Below the pieces are notes generated by a model. It was not told where the DNA came from and did no database searches. It saw only the letters and a program-made list of their open reading frames with translations. Shown here in pieces: positions 8,153-15,583 of a DNA stretch of 44,424 nucleotides. This DNA comes from Damh-18 sp964390945 (GTDB taxonomy: Bacteria > Patescibacteriota > Minisyncoccia > Phycocordibacterales > UBA918): NCBI GenBank assembly GCA_964390945.1, contig CAYMIV010000007.1, forward strand, positions 1 to 44,424, written 5' to 3'. Within the stretch, counting starts at the first letter, position 1. The number at the start of each line of letters is the position of its first letter. The position numbers and the translations under genes are program-made.

Positions 8153-9369
8153 AAAAGTTCCCAAGCAATTTTTATTGGGGAGCGGCTACGGCTTCCTTTC
8201 AAGTCGAGGGGGGAATCGAGAACAATGATTGGGCGAAAGCGGCAAAAGATGGACGTGTGCCGCCGTGCGGAAGGGCGTGTGACCATTACAATCGCTATGA
8301 GGAAGATTTTGATATCGCGAAATCACTCGGACACAATGCACACCGTTTCTCGATTGAGTGGGCGCGTATCGAGCCTGCTGAAGGGAAGTGGAACGAAACC
8401 GAAATAGAACACTATCGTGCTGTACTCACCACTCTTAGGGCGCGCAATATAAAGCCGTACGTCACACTCTGGCATTTTACGCTCCCCCTATGGTTTTCCG
8501 AATCCGGAGGATTTGAGCGGAAGGATTCTCCCGAAATATTCGCCCGCTACTGTTCGTTCGTTGTCTCAAAACTCGGTGATTTGTGTTCCGATTTCTCAAC
8601 GATGAATGAACCGAACGTGTTTGGCTCAAATGGTTGGCTTCGCGGGAGCTGGCCTCCGTTCAAGCGTTTTTCACTCACTGACCTCATTTCGATAACAAAC
8701 TCGGGAAGAACGTATGAATCGAATGCGGAGAAAGGTTTTCGCCCCGTCTTCACGTATCTCCGCGTCATGAAGAATCTTGCAGCAGCGCACAACCGCGCAT
8801 ACGATGCCATAAAGAAGATTGTCCCTGCCACAGACGTGAGTGTGGTGAAGCACGTTATTCTGTTTCATGCGAACGGCAATCCGTTCAATAAGCTCATTGC
8901 GTGGGTCGCCAATTACTTTTGGACGTACAAATTTATGAACCGCGTGTACAAAAAGTGTGATTCTGTCGGACTCAACTACTACTTCCACAAAAAGTTCGGC
9001 GATACCGCGACGTACGAAAAGACCGATATGGATTGGGACATTTACCCGGAGGGTATTGAACATGCACTTATGATGCTCTCACGCTACAGGAAACCGCTCT
9101 TTGTTTCTGAGTCCGGGCTCGCTGATGCACGCGATACACATCGTGCCGATTACATCACGAGACAGGTGCGGGCGACTCACCGCGCGCTCGCGGGCGGGGT
9201 TGATGTGCGCGGTCACATGTACTGGTCGCTCCTCGATAACTATGAGTGGGCGCTCGGTTATGAAAAACGTTTTGGGCTTGTTGAGATAGATTACACGACG
9301 CTCGAGCGGAAGATACGCCCATCTGCGTATAAGTACAAGGAAATTTGCGAGCAGAATGCGGTAGAATAG
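8146..9369 (+). CDS. Glycoside hydrolase family 1 (beta-glycosidase)
   Basis: A 407-aa retaining beta-glycosidase of family GH1. Seen: the N-terminal FYWGAATASFQVEGG with sugar-binding Gln19, the acid/base Glu155 in TMNEP, the NYY segment around 276, the nucleophile Glu322 in FVSESG (usually T-E-N-G, here S-E-S-G), and the C-terminal YWSLLDNYEWA aglycone/glycone loop. There is no signal peptide, so it is cytosolic. It is shorter than the roughly 440-470 residues common in the family, suggesting trimmed loops. Clustering with a transporter and a second glycosidase-like protein suggests glycan uptake or turnover; substrate specificity cannot be read from the sequence. Confidence 0.93.
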   Translation: MLKKFPSNFYWGAATASFQVEGGIENNDWAKAAKDGRVPPCGRACDHYNRYEEDFDIAKSLGHNAHRFSIEWARIEPAEGKWNETEIEHYRAVLTTLRARNIKPYVTLWHFTLPLWFSESGGFERKDSPEIFARYCSFVVSKLGDLCSDFSTMNEPNVFGSNGWLRGSWPPFKRFSLTDLISITNSGRTYESNAEKGFRPVFTYLRVMKNLAAAHNRAYDAIKKIVPATDVSVVKHVILFHANGNPFNKLIAWVANYFWTYKFMNRVYKKCDSVGLNYYFHKKFGDTATYEKTDMDWDIYPEGIEHALMMLSRYRKPLFVSESGLADARDTHRADYITRQVRATHRALAGGVDVRGHMYWSLLDNYEWALGYEKRFGLVEIDYTTLERKIRPSAYKYKEICEQNAVE

Positions 9370-9382
9370 AAAGGAAAATATT

Positions 9383-10321
9383 ATGTCGTGGATGTTTCTC
9401 GCCGTTGGTGCGCAATTTCTCAATGCAGTCGTTGCACTCATCGATAAATACATTGTCTCAGACGAAAAAACGTTTCCGAAGCCATTTGTGTATGCGTTCT
9501 ATACGTGCCTTATTTCAGGTGCGTGGATTGTAGTCTATTTCTTCGGTCTTATTCCGGCCCTTTCGCATCATTTTCAGTTCCCCACATTCACGAACGTACT
9601 TCAGCCGACACTTGAGGTGGTCGCTCTCTCATTTCTCTCCGCATACACATTCTTTACCGCGCTCACTGCGATGTTTACCGCACTCAAAGATCATGACGCG
9701 TCGGACATCATTCCCGTCATTGGTGCGGTGTCTGCGCTCGGTACATTCGGCCTCGGGTATTTTTTCTTTGGAACGGTACTCTCCCACAACTTTATGTTCG
9801 GTATCGTGCTCCTCGCGCTCGGCACTTTTCTCGTTTCAAGACTCCGATTTCCATTCAAGACGGCAATGATTGCGGTCTATTCGGGAATGTTCTTTGCACT
9901 CCATTACATCACCTTCAAGGGCCTTGCCACCATTACCTCATTCGATAATGGATTCTTTTGGTCACGCATAGCATTCATGTTCTTTGCGCTCACCCTCCTC
10001 ATGATTCCGAACTATTGGGATCGCGTGCACGAGCAGACAAAGAAAATCGGACTGAAAGCGAAAGTTCTCATTGTGGGCAACAAATTGCTGGCCGGCATTG
10101 CTTCAATTCTCATTCTCAAGGCGACCGACCTTGGTGACCCTGCGGTTGTTCAAGCACTCGGCGGAATCCAGTATGTCTTCATACTCGCATTCGGAATTAT
10201 TGTGAGCATATTCGGGTTTTCGAAAGTACCCGCCGTTGAGCGATATCGAAAGGATGTTATTCTCCAAAAAGCAGTTTTTGTGACTGTTATCACAATAGGA
10301 TTCCTGGTACTCTTTAGGTGA
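9383..10321 (+). CDS. EamA/DMT-superfamily transporter-like membrane protein
   Basis: A 312-residue polytopic membrane protein of about ten hydrophobic helices in two halves, matching the drug/metabolite transporter architecture. The loop around residues 108-115 (KDHDASDIIPV) lies at the end of the first repeat. An AAGGA Shine-Dalgarno-like sequence sits about 7 nt before the ATG. It lies 13 nt after GH1 and overlaps the start of the anchored glycosidase (TGATG), so the three form an operon. A sugar or glycolipid substrate is suggested only by this context. Confidence 0.82.
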   Translation: MSWMFLAVGAQFLNAVVALIDKYIVSDEKTFPKPFVYAFYTCLISGAWIVVYFFGLIPALSHHFQFPTFTNVLQPTLEVVALSFLSAYTFFTALTAMFTALKDHDASDIIPVIGAVSALGTFGLGYFFFGTVLSHNFMFGIVLLALGTFLVSRLRFPFKTAMIAVYSGMFFALHYITFKGLATITSFDNGFFWSRIAFMFFALTLLMIPNYWDRVHEQTKKIGLKAKVLIVGNKLLAGIASILILKATDLGDPAVVQALGGIQYVFILAFGIIVSIFGFSKVPAVERYRKDVILQKAVFVTVITIGFLVLFR

Positions 10322-11325
10322 TGCGCGGACGAATTAAAAAAATTGCTCTCTTTTGTTTCCTCCTCCTTGTTCTGCTCGGGTTTTCACTGTACCTCTTTGC
10401 CAGGAAACCGGTGCCGGAACATATTACGTATGGAATTTCATTTAACGCGCCGTACACTCACGAACTTGGGCTCGATGAGCGTGAGGTTTTTGATGCGTTC
10501 ATTGATGAGCTTGGTGTGCGCAACCTCAGACTTTCCGCGCACTGGCCTCTCATAGAACCGCGAAAAGACATGTATGATTTCGGGTGGCTCGACTACCAAG
10601 TGAAGCGTGCGGAAGGTGCGGGGGCAACGGTTATTCTCGGCGTCGGACGCAGGTTGCCGCGCTGGCCCGAGTGCCATATTCCCAAATGGGCTGCGGAGAA
10701 TACATGGGAAGAGCAGAAAGCGGAACTTCGCGAGTACATTACCGCTGTTGTCTCACGGTACAAAGGAAGTTCGGCAATCACTCATTGGCAAGTCGAGAAT
10801 GAACCGTACCTCGGTATGTTTGCGCGCGAACATTGCGGTGAACTCGATGAGGCATTTCTTGAGGAAGAGATAGCGCTCGTGCGCAGCATAGATGGCACAC
10901 GCCCCGTTCTCGTAACGGATAGCGGCAATCTTGGCACGTGGAGTGGAGCGTACAAAAACGGAGACGCGTTCGGAACAAGTGTATACGTCTACTTCTGGAA
11001 CCCTGATATCGGAAAATTTAAAACAGTTCTTCCGCCCTGGTTCTACCGAGTCAAGGAAGGGTTCATGCGGTTTATGTACGGAACAAAAGACACCATGCTC
11101 ATTGAATTGTCGCTTGAACCGTGGCTTCTTGAACCGGTCGCCGATGTTCCAATGAGTGTGCAATTTTCTCGGATGAATCCCGATACTCTCAATGAAATAC
11201 TCGAGTATGCAAAAGCGACTCGTTATGACCGCCAATATCTATGGGGAGGCGAATGGTGGTACTGGCTCAAGGAACGGGGTGAACCGGCAATGTGGGAACA
11301 GGGAAAGGAATTATTTGCTGAATAA
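10321..11325 (+). CDS. Membrane-anchored glycoside-hydrolase-like TIM-barrel protein
   Basis: A 334-aa protein with an N-terminal TM anchor (about 8-27) and an extracytoplasmic domain resembling clan GH-A glycosidases (GH5/GH39/GH42-type). Supporting motifs are RNLRLSAHWPLIEP near the second strand and WQVENEPY with a candidate acid/base Glu161. A nucleophile candidate is Glu262 or Glu266 in IELSLEPW, but that assignment is weak. The ATG at 10321 overlaps the transporter stop by one base (TGATG); a GTG immediately upstream is possible. The family is recognised only at fold/motif level, so substrate is open. Confidence 0.75.
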   Translation: MRGRIKKIALFCFLLLVLLGFSLYLFARKPVPEHITYGISFNAPYTHELGLDEREVFDAFIDELGVRNLRLSAHWPLIEPRKDMYDFGWLDYQVKRAEGAGATVILGVGRRLPRWPECHIPKWAAENTWEEQKAELREYITAVVSRYKGSSAITHWQVENEPYLGMFAREHCGELDEAFLEEEIALVRSIDGTRPVLVTDSGNLGTWSGAYKNGDAFGTSVYVYFWNPDIGKFKTVLPPWFYRVKEGFMRFMYGTKDTMLIELSLEPWLLEPVADVPMSVQFSRMNPDTLNEILEYAKATRYDRQYLWGGEWWYWLKERGEPAMWEQGKELFAE

Positions 11326-11333
11326 TACAACGC

Positions 11334-11615
11334 ATGAACAATCTTATTCATAAAGAGGTAGGATCGGTTGTTAAAACGGTTGAGGGAGTCGAGAAATCAC
11401 TCGGGCACATGATTGCGCCTCTTCGACACTCTGCATTTCGAAGATTCCCAACACTCTTTGCGCTTCTCACCACATTCGGATTCGCAGCGACCATTCTTGG
11501 AATGGAACACATACTTACGAGTATTCCCATACTTCACAATCACCCCTGGCTCATCCTCGCGGTTGGTGTCGGCATTCTTGTACTCACTGGTCGCCTCCAC
11601 AAAAAACTCGATTGA
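11334..11615 (+). CDS. Small membrane protein of unknown function
   Basis: A 93-aa protein with a polar, helical N-terminal third (about 1-40), then two hydrophobic segments (about 43-60 and 70-86) and a short basic tail. No family recognised. It begins 8 nt after the preceding glycosidase-like gene and may belong to the same transcript, although AATAAT lies just upstream of its ATG. Confidence 0.65.
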   Translation: MNNLIHKEVGSVVKTVEGVEKSLGHMIAPLRHSAFRRFPTLFALLTTFGFAATILGMEHILTSIPILHNHPWLILAVGVGILVLTGRLHKKLD

Positions 11616-11662
11616 AGGATGCTGCGGTCGCCTTTTGTGTGTGCCTTGTGTATTATTAGTGT

Positions 11663-11839
11663 ATGAAGATACTTCGTTTCGTGTTCCCGTTCCTCTTTGT
11701 GCGTAACTGGGTTGACGGCTCCTGGGAGTTTTCACGCCCCCGATTTGTCATTTTTGCCGCCCTGTGCGGTCTCTTTCTCGTCGGATTGTTAATTGCACTC
11801 ATGCTCCAACGACCGACGGTATACCTTAACACCGTATGA
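11663..11839 (+). CDS. 58-aa single-pass membrane protein
   Basis: A short frame opening MKILRFVFPFLFVRNW, with an aromatic/basic N-terminal segment and one strong TM helix (about 28-48). Its stop overlaps the next start (ATGA at 11836-11839), a typical coupled arrangement. A TATTAT hexamer at 11651-11656 ends 6 nt before the ATG. No family recognised; coding is supported by context and composition only. Confidence 0.6.
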   Translation: MKILRFVFPFLFVRNWVDGSWEFSRPRFVIFAALCGLFLVGLLIALMLQRPTVYLNTV

Positions 11840-12267
11840 AAACATCTCGAGGACTTAAGATATATCTAACTGTCGTAACCGCACTGCTAATCGTTGCGCT
11901 CGGTTTTGGTGTATATGTGTGGTACGTTTTTCAATCACTGAAAATGAGTTCATATTCCCAAGAAAAGCCATTCACGCAGACTGCTGACACTACACGCGGG
12001 GAGGAGTCTCGTGACGGTGCGGAAAGTGTTGAAACTACCCCTCCTGCTCAACCCGAACCAAAAATCATCCCGGTTAGTTCATTGAGCGAGGCGCAGCGGG
12101 ACATGCTCAAGACTTTTGGTATCGATTCGGACACCTTGGTTATTTCCTCGGAAATGATTGCGTGCGCAGAGCAGGCCGTTGGCGAAGAGCGCCTCACCGC
12201 AATAACGAATGGAGCAGCACCATCACCGCTCGAGGCAATTAAAATGGTCCCCTGTTTCAAGGAGTAG
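11836..12267 (+). CDS. Membrane-anchored protein with small conserved-looking C-terminal domain
   Basis: A 143-aa protein: TM helix at about 9-32, a Thr/Glu/Pro-rich disordered linker (about 40-75), and a compact helical domain (about 80-141) with two cysteines, Cys114 in EMIACAEQA and Cys139 near the end (MVPCFKE). These might form a disulfide outside the membrane. The modular anchor-linker-domain layout suggests an envelope protein. No named family recognised. It is coupled to the preceding 58-aa gene through ATGA. Confidence 0.7.
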   Translation: MKTSRGLKIYLTVVTALLIVALGFGVYVWYVFQSLKMSSYSQEKPFTQTADTTRGEESRDGAESVETTPPAQPEPKIIPVSSLSEAQRDMLKTFGIDSDTLVISSEMIACAEQAVGEERLTAITNGAAPSPLEAIKMVPCFKE

Positions 12268-12289
12268 CGGAAAAACTCTCAAAATCATA

Positions 12290-12300
12290 TATACTATAAC
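12290..12300 (+). promoter_or_regulatory. -10 region of the beta-helix protein gene
   Basis: TATACT (12290-12295) and the overlapping TATAAC (12295-12300) lie just before the ATG at 12306, leaving a predicted leader of only a few bases. Confidence 0.45.
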
Positions 12301-12305
12301 CGCAT

Positions 12306-13409
12306 ATGAAATTCAAAACATTCTTTTATTGCGCCCTCGTCACGCTCGCGTTTCCCGCGTTTGCATTTGCGGGTCCGATTGTGAGGAGTGGCAACTCGGT
12401 ATCGATAAGTACTGACCAGATACTTGAGAACGACTTCTATGGATTTGCGAGCGACATTACGCTCTCGGGTGAGTCAAAGAGCGATGTCTCTCTCGCTGGC
12501 AACAGCCTGACGGTCAACGCACCGGTTGCGGGCGACCTAAACGTCCTGGGTGCGGATATAAACATACATGCCCCTATCGGCGATGATCTTCGCATCGTTG
12601 GTGGATCCGTGGTGGTTGCATCAAAGGTTGCGGGCGACATTGTGATGCTCGGCGGTTCACTCAAAATACTTTCGACGGCTGACGTGCGGGGGGATGTACT
12701 GTTCCTCGGTGGTCAGCTCACGGTGGAGGGTCAAATCGCCGGCTCGGTGTATGGAAGAAGTGAAACCGCACGTATTGATGCTGTTGTTGGTGGTGATGTG
12801 AGAGTGCGCGCAATGCAATACCTCACACTCGGAGACAGGGCACATATAACGGGCGGTGTTGTGTATACAAGTATACGCGACATCGAGCGATCGCAGAATG
12901 CGGTCGTTGAAGGATCGGTCATCAAGGAGCCCTCGCTTGACGTCCCTGACAGTGAACCAATCTCTATTATGCTTCCTGTTCTCATCATTCTCTTTACCTC
13001 GCTTGCGCTTTATATGCTCTTTCGAGAGCGAATCCAAATACTCACGAATGCGGCTGGTGCGCAGTATGGTTTTTTCGGACTTGTCGGGCTCGGTCTCCTC
13101 ATTGGTGTACCCATACTTGGCGCTATTCTCATGGTGAGCGTGGTCGGTGTGATTGTCAGCATATCGCTCTTCCTCATGTATATACTCGCCATTATCGTTG
13201 CTTGGTCGCTCGCCGGCGTTGTGTGCGGTACGCTCATCATGCGTCGAATTATGAAAACGAATCAGGTTACGTTCCTTAGCGCCCTCGCGGGCACGCTCCT
13301 CTTCATGCTTCTTTGGTTTGTTCCCATTATCGGTCCCATCGTTTCATTCGCAGCATTTCTCATAGTGTTTGGTGGTCTCGGGGTTCAATTTTATCGCTTC
13401 CTTCGTTAA
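12306..13409 (+). CDS. Exported beta-helix (bactofilin-like) protein with C-terminal TM domain
   Basis: A 367-aa protein with a signal peptide (about 1-22, ending FAFA), a repetitive segment (about 45-200) built from short Gly/Val/Asp hexapeptide-like steps such as VAGDLNVLG and VAGDIVMLGG, typical of a bactofilin-like right-handed beta-helix, and a C-terminal membrane domain of about four helices (about 220-360). Bactofilins polymerise without nucleotide. Here the beta-helix follows a signal peptide and therefore should sit outside the membrane, unlike cytosolic bactofilins. The same architecture occurs in unnamed bacterial polymer-forming families; function unknown. It has its own near-leaderless promoter. 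Confidence 0.75.
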   Translation: MKFKTFFYCALVTLAFPAFAFAGPIVRSGNSVSISTDQILENDFYGFASDITLSGESKSDVSLAGNSLTVNAPVAGDLNVLGADINIHAPIGDDLRIVGGSVVVASKVAGDIVMLGGSLKILSTADVRGDVLFLGGQLTVEGQIAGSVYGRSETARIDAVVGGDVRVRAMQYLTLGDRAHITGGVVYTSIRDIERSQNAVVEGSVIKEPSLDVPDSEPISIMLPVLIILFTSLALYMLFRERIQILTNAAGAQYGFFGLVGLGLLIGVPILGAILMVSVVGVIVSISLFLMYILAIIVAWSLAGVVCGTLIMRRIMKTNQVTFLSALAGTLLFMLLWFVPIIGPIVSFAAFLIVFGGLGVQFYRFLR

Positions 13410-13448
13410 GGCGATTGTCCACAGAATCAGATCCTCGGATGTTCTGGG

Positions 13449-13457
13449 TGGTATAAT
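13449..13457 (+). promoter_or_regulatory. Extended -10 promoter for the DUF378 gene
   Basis: TGGTATAAT, a perfect extended -10, lies 41 nt before the ATG at 13499. No clear -35 is visible. The leader contains short TTAG repeats (ttattagttagttag). Confidence 0.6.
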
Positions 13458-13498
13458 ACGTATGGCAAAACTTATTAGTTAGTTAGCGTTCATAACGT

Positions 13499-13720
13499 AT
13501 GAACAATAAAGTGCTACACATGATCTCGTTCGTCCTTCTCATTGTGGGTGGGTTGAATTGGCTCCTGTATGCCTTCGGCTACAATCTCGTCACCATGCTC
13601 TTTAGCTGGATGCCGACACTTGTAAAAGTGATTTACATCCTCGTCGGTCTTGCAGCATTGTACGAGGTGTTTACTCATAAGGCGCATTGCAAGGACTGCG
13701 CTGTCACTTCTGCTCCATAG
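13499..13720 (+). CDS. DUF378 family small membrane protein
   Basis: A 73-residue protein with two TM helices, matching DUF378 by the GGLNWLLYAFGYN segment after the first helix and IYILVGLAALYEV in the second. The short Cys-containing tail (HCKDCAV) may bind metal or form a disulfide. The molecular role of DUF378 is not known. It is monocistronic: its own promoter precedes it and a strong terminator follows at 13740. Confidence 0.88.
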   Translation: MNNKVLHMISFVLLIVGGLNWLLYAFGYNLVTMLFSWMPTLVKVIYILVGLAALYEVFTHKAHCKDCAVTSAP

Positions 13721-13739
13721 GGTTGCATCTTGAACCCGC

Positions 13740-13773
13740 AAAATAGCCGTCGCTTTAAGCGAACGGCTATTTT
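13740..13773 (+). terminator. Rho-independent terminator after the DUF378 gene
   Basis: A long hairpin (aaaatagccgtcgct paired with agcg-a-acggctatttt, one bulged A) followed by TTTG. It is also A-rich on the 5' side, so it could act in both directions. Confidence 0.8.
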
Positions 13774-13787
13774 GTTAGAATGTGACT

Positions 13788-14465
13788 ATGAAACAGGCAA
13801 AACGAAAAGAGAGAATTGCGCGCGTAAAAAAAATGAACACGATTCTCAAGAAACTTTATCCGAAACCGAAAATCGCCCTCAACTTTTCGACGCCATGGGA
13901 ACTTGTGGTTGCCGTTCAACTTTCCGCGCAATGCACTGATTCGCGCGTCAATGCAGTGACGGAGAAACTCTTTAAGCGCTACCCGAGCATTCGCGCATAT
14001 GCCAATGCGGGTCAAGAAGACATGGAGCGTGCGGTATTTCAGTGCGGTTTCTATCGTAACAAAGCGAATAACATTCGTTCCGCCGCACGGATGCTCCTCG
14101 ACGAGTATGGCGGAAGCGTTCCTGACACCATGGAAGAACTCATTCGCATCCCCGGGGTCGGGCGGAAGACCGCGAATGTCATTCTTTCAAATGTGCACCA
14201 CATCCACTTCGGTATCGCTGTTGACACTCATGTGCGACGTTTTGCAATACGTTTTGATTTGAGTGACTTTAAAGACCCGCTGCGTATCGAGCGGGATCTC
14301 ATGGCAATTATGCCGAGAGACGAGTGGTGGCACTTTAACCATCGGCTTGTACACTATGGTCGTGATTACTGCCGTGCTTGGCCGCACGATTGCAAAGAGC
14401 ACCCGCTCACAAAGATTTTCCCGAAAGCGGCTAAAATTTGGCCTAAAGCAAACAACAGTGATTAA
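13788..14465 (+). CDS. nth: Endonuclease III-like DNA glycosylase with incomplete Fe-S motif
   Basis: A 225-aa HhH-GPD glycosylase, expected to excise oxidised pyrimidines and nick the abasic site. Seen: the helix-hairpin-helix IPGVGRKTAN with catalytic Lys127, and VDTHV with catalytic Asp146. The C-terminal cluster loop normally reads C-x6-C-x2-C-x5-C; here it is Cys195-x6-Cys202-x2-His205-x5-Phe211, so two of four ligands are missing and a normal [4Fe-4S] cluster is unlikely. I prefer the ATG at 13788 over a GTG two codons upstream; TAGAAT (13776-13781) ends 6 nt before it. Confidence 0.92.
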   Translation: MKQAKRKERIARVKKMNTILKKLYPKPKIALNFSTPWELVVAVQLSAQCTDSRVNAVTEKLFKRYPSIRAYANAGQEDMERAVFQCGFYRNKANNIRSAARMLLDEYGGSVPDTMEELIRIPGVGRKTANVILSNVHHIHFGIAVDTHVRRFAIRFDLSDFKDPLRIERDLMAIMPRDEWWHFNHRLVHYGRDYCRAWPHDCKEHPLTKIFPKAAKIWPKANNSD

Positions 14466-14517
14466 ATATCCCGATTATTCGTCTCGAGCACGTCAATACC
14501 TTTCATGAGTCGGGGAG

Positions 14518-14526
14518 TGGTATAGT
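14518..14526 (+). promoter_or_regulatory. Extended -10 promoter of the SH3/CHAP-like gene
   Basis: TGGTATAGT ends 11 nt upstream of the ATG at 14538, giving a predicted leader of only about 5 nt. Confidence 0.5.
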
Positions 14527-14537
14527 GGTGGCACCGT

Positions 14538-15416
14538 ATGTCCCTACTACTTGAGGTTATAGAAGAATTATATACATTTGCGATTGATTCAATATCCAGA
14601 GTTTTTGGAATGTATAACCGGCGCGGACGAGAAGTCGTGTACGCACTCGAGGCGCCGGTTGCCAATCCAGCGATAGAACTTACTGCGCCGGAACCCGAAG
14701 GCCCCAGAACATTCCGTTCAGTAGCCGATGTTTTACAGCGGGAGGATTATTCAACGAACCCGGCGGAAAAGAACACCGTCATGTATGTCGGAACAAATGA
14801 AGTGCCGCTCTACGAACGCCCGACTCAAGAATTTGATACACGCATCGCGACGCTCACCTATGGCGACATGGTGATGGTTCTCGCACAGCAGGGGAGGTGG
14901 TCGCAGGTCGTGGAGGGCCAACATACTGGATGGGTTCTTCGCGAGGATTTGGTGGATAGGGCGGCGTACGTGTATCCGGAATTTATTATCGGCGAAGAAA
15001 ACGGACCCGATGATCCGAACACGGTGCGTATTCGTGCGATGTTCAACGACACATTCGGCGGTGGCATGATGCAATTCCCGCTTCAGGCAGGAGAGTACAT
15101 TCTCTATAAACTCAAACGCAAGGGGCTTGATATTGCATGGCCTGTAACTCGCTCCCGTGTTCCGGGTCGATGGCATGGCATTTTGAAGGGGGTCCCGGGG
15201 ATTCATATGGGAATAATTCCCAAAACCGGCTCCATTATGGAGTGGGTGTGGAATGAAACCATTGGACATCTCGCGTACGTCGAGGCCGTCTTTCCGGACG
15301 AAACCATCCATCTCTCCGAAGCAAATTTTCCTGATCGTGGCATATACAATGAACGCATCATGACTCGTGAAGAGTGGAGGGAACTGCGGCCGGTTTTTAT
15401 ACAAGTTAGTACGTAG
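14538..15416 (+). CDS. SH3-like domain protein with degenerate CHAP-like C-terminal domain
   Basis: A 292-aa protein. The N-terminal 60 residues are amphipathic and low-complexity, with no clear signal peptide. An SH3-like domain spans about 78-138 (VPLYERPTQEF, then GRWSQVVEGQHTGWVLRE). The C-terminal part (about 155-290) resembles a CHAP amidase fold by GHLAYVEAVFPDETIHLSEANF, where His243 would be the catalytic His. I find no cysteine at the expected N-terminal CHAP position: the equivalent stretch reads LQAGEYILYKLKR, and the protein has no cysteine at all. It may be a non-catalytic wall-binding protein. The CHAP relation is an inference from the His-strand pattern. Confidence 0.65.
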   Translation: MSLLLEVIEELYTFAIDSISRVFGMYNRRGREVVYALEAPVANPAIELTAPEPEGPRTFRSVADVLQREDYSTNPAEKNTVMYVGTNEVPLYERPTQEFDTRIATLTYGDMVMVLAQQGRWSQVVEGQHTGWVLREDLVDRAAYVYPEFIIGEENGPDDPNTVRIRAMFNDTFGGGMMQFPLQAGEYILYKLKRKGLDIAWPVTRSRVPGRWHGILKGVPGIHMGIIPKTGSIMEWVWNETIGHLAYVEAVFPDETIHLSEANFPDRGIYNERIMTREEWRELRPVFIQVST

Positions 15417-15420
15417 AGCA

Positions 15421-15525
15421 ACGAGTATGAGGACGGACGAGTTATAGAGAATATTGAATAGTGAAATAGAGAATAGAACGAGGATGGGACGCCGCTGTTT
15501 TGCGAGGCAAAACAGCGGCGTACTA
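15421..15525 (+). repeat. Dispersed intergenic repeat, copy A, ending in a 15-bp hairpin
   Basis: An A/G-rich stretch (tgaggacgg, ttatagagaa, aatagagaatagaacga) leads into a perfect inverted repeat, arms 15489-15503 and 15507-15521 (acgccgctgttttgc), loop GAG, then tactaagtgct. The same ordered blocks occur at 18311-18450. The rest of the 167-base gap holds the -10 of the next gene. Confidence 0.75.
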
Positions 15526-15571
15526 AGTGCTGACGGCCCATCGCTCGTTGCACATCACCTCTCGAGCGGGG

Positions 15572-15577
15572 TAAACT
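15572..15577 (+). promoter_or_regulatory. -10-like element of the HAD phosphatase gene
   Basis: TAAACT ends 6 nt before the ATG at 15584, consistent with a leaderless transcript. The match to TATAAT is moderate. Confidence 0.35.
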
Positions 15578-15583
15578 ACACGC

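Noticed and set aside
15421..15525. Simple rho-independent terminator
   Set aside because: The hairpin has no U tract and shares its long A/G-rich lead-in with 18311-18450, so a dispersed repeat explains more of the sequence.
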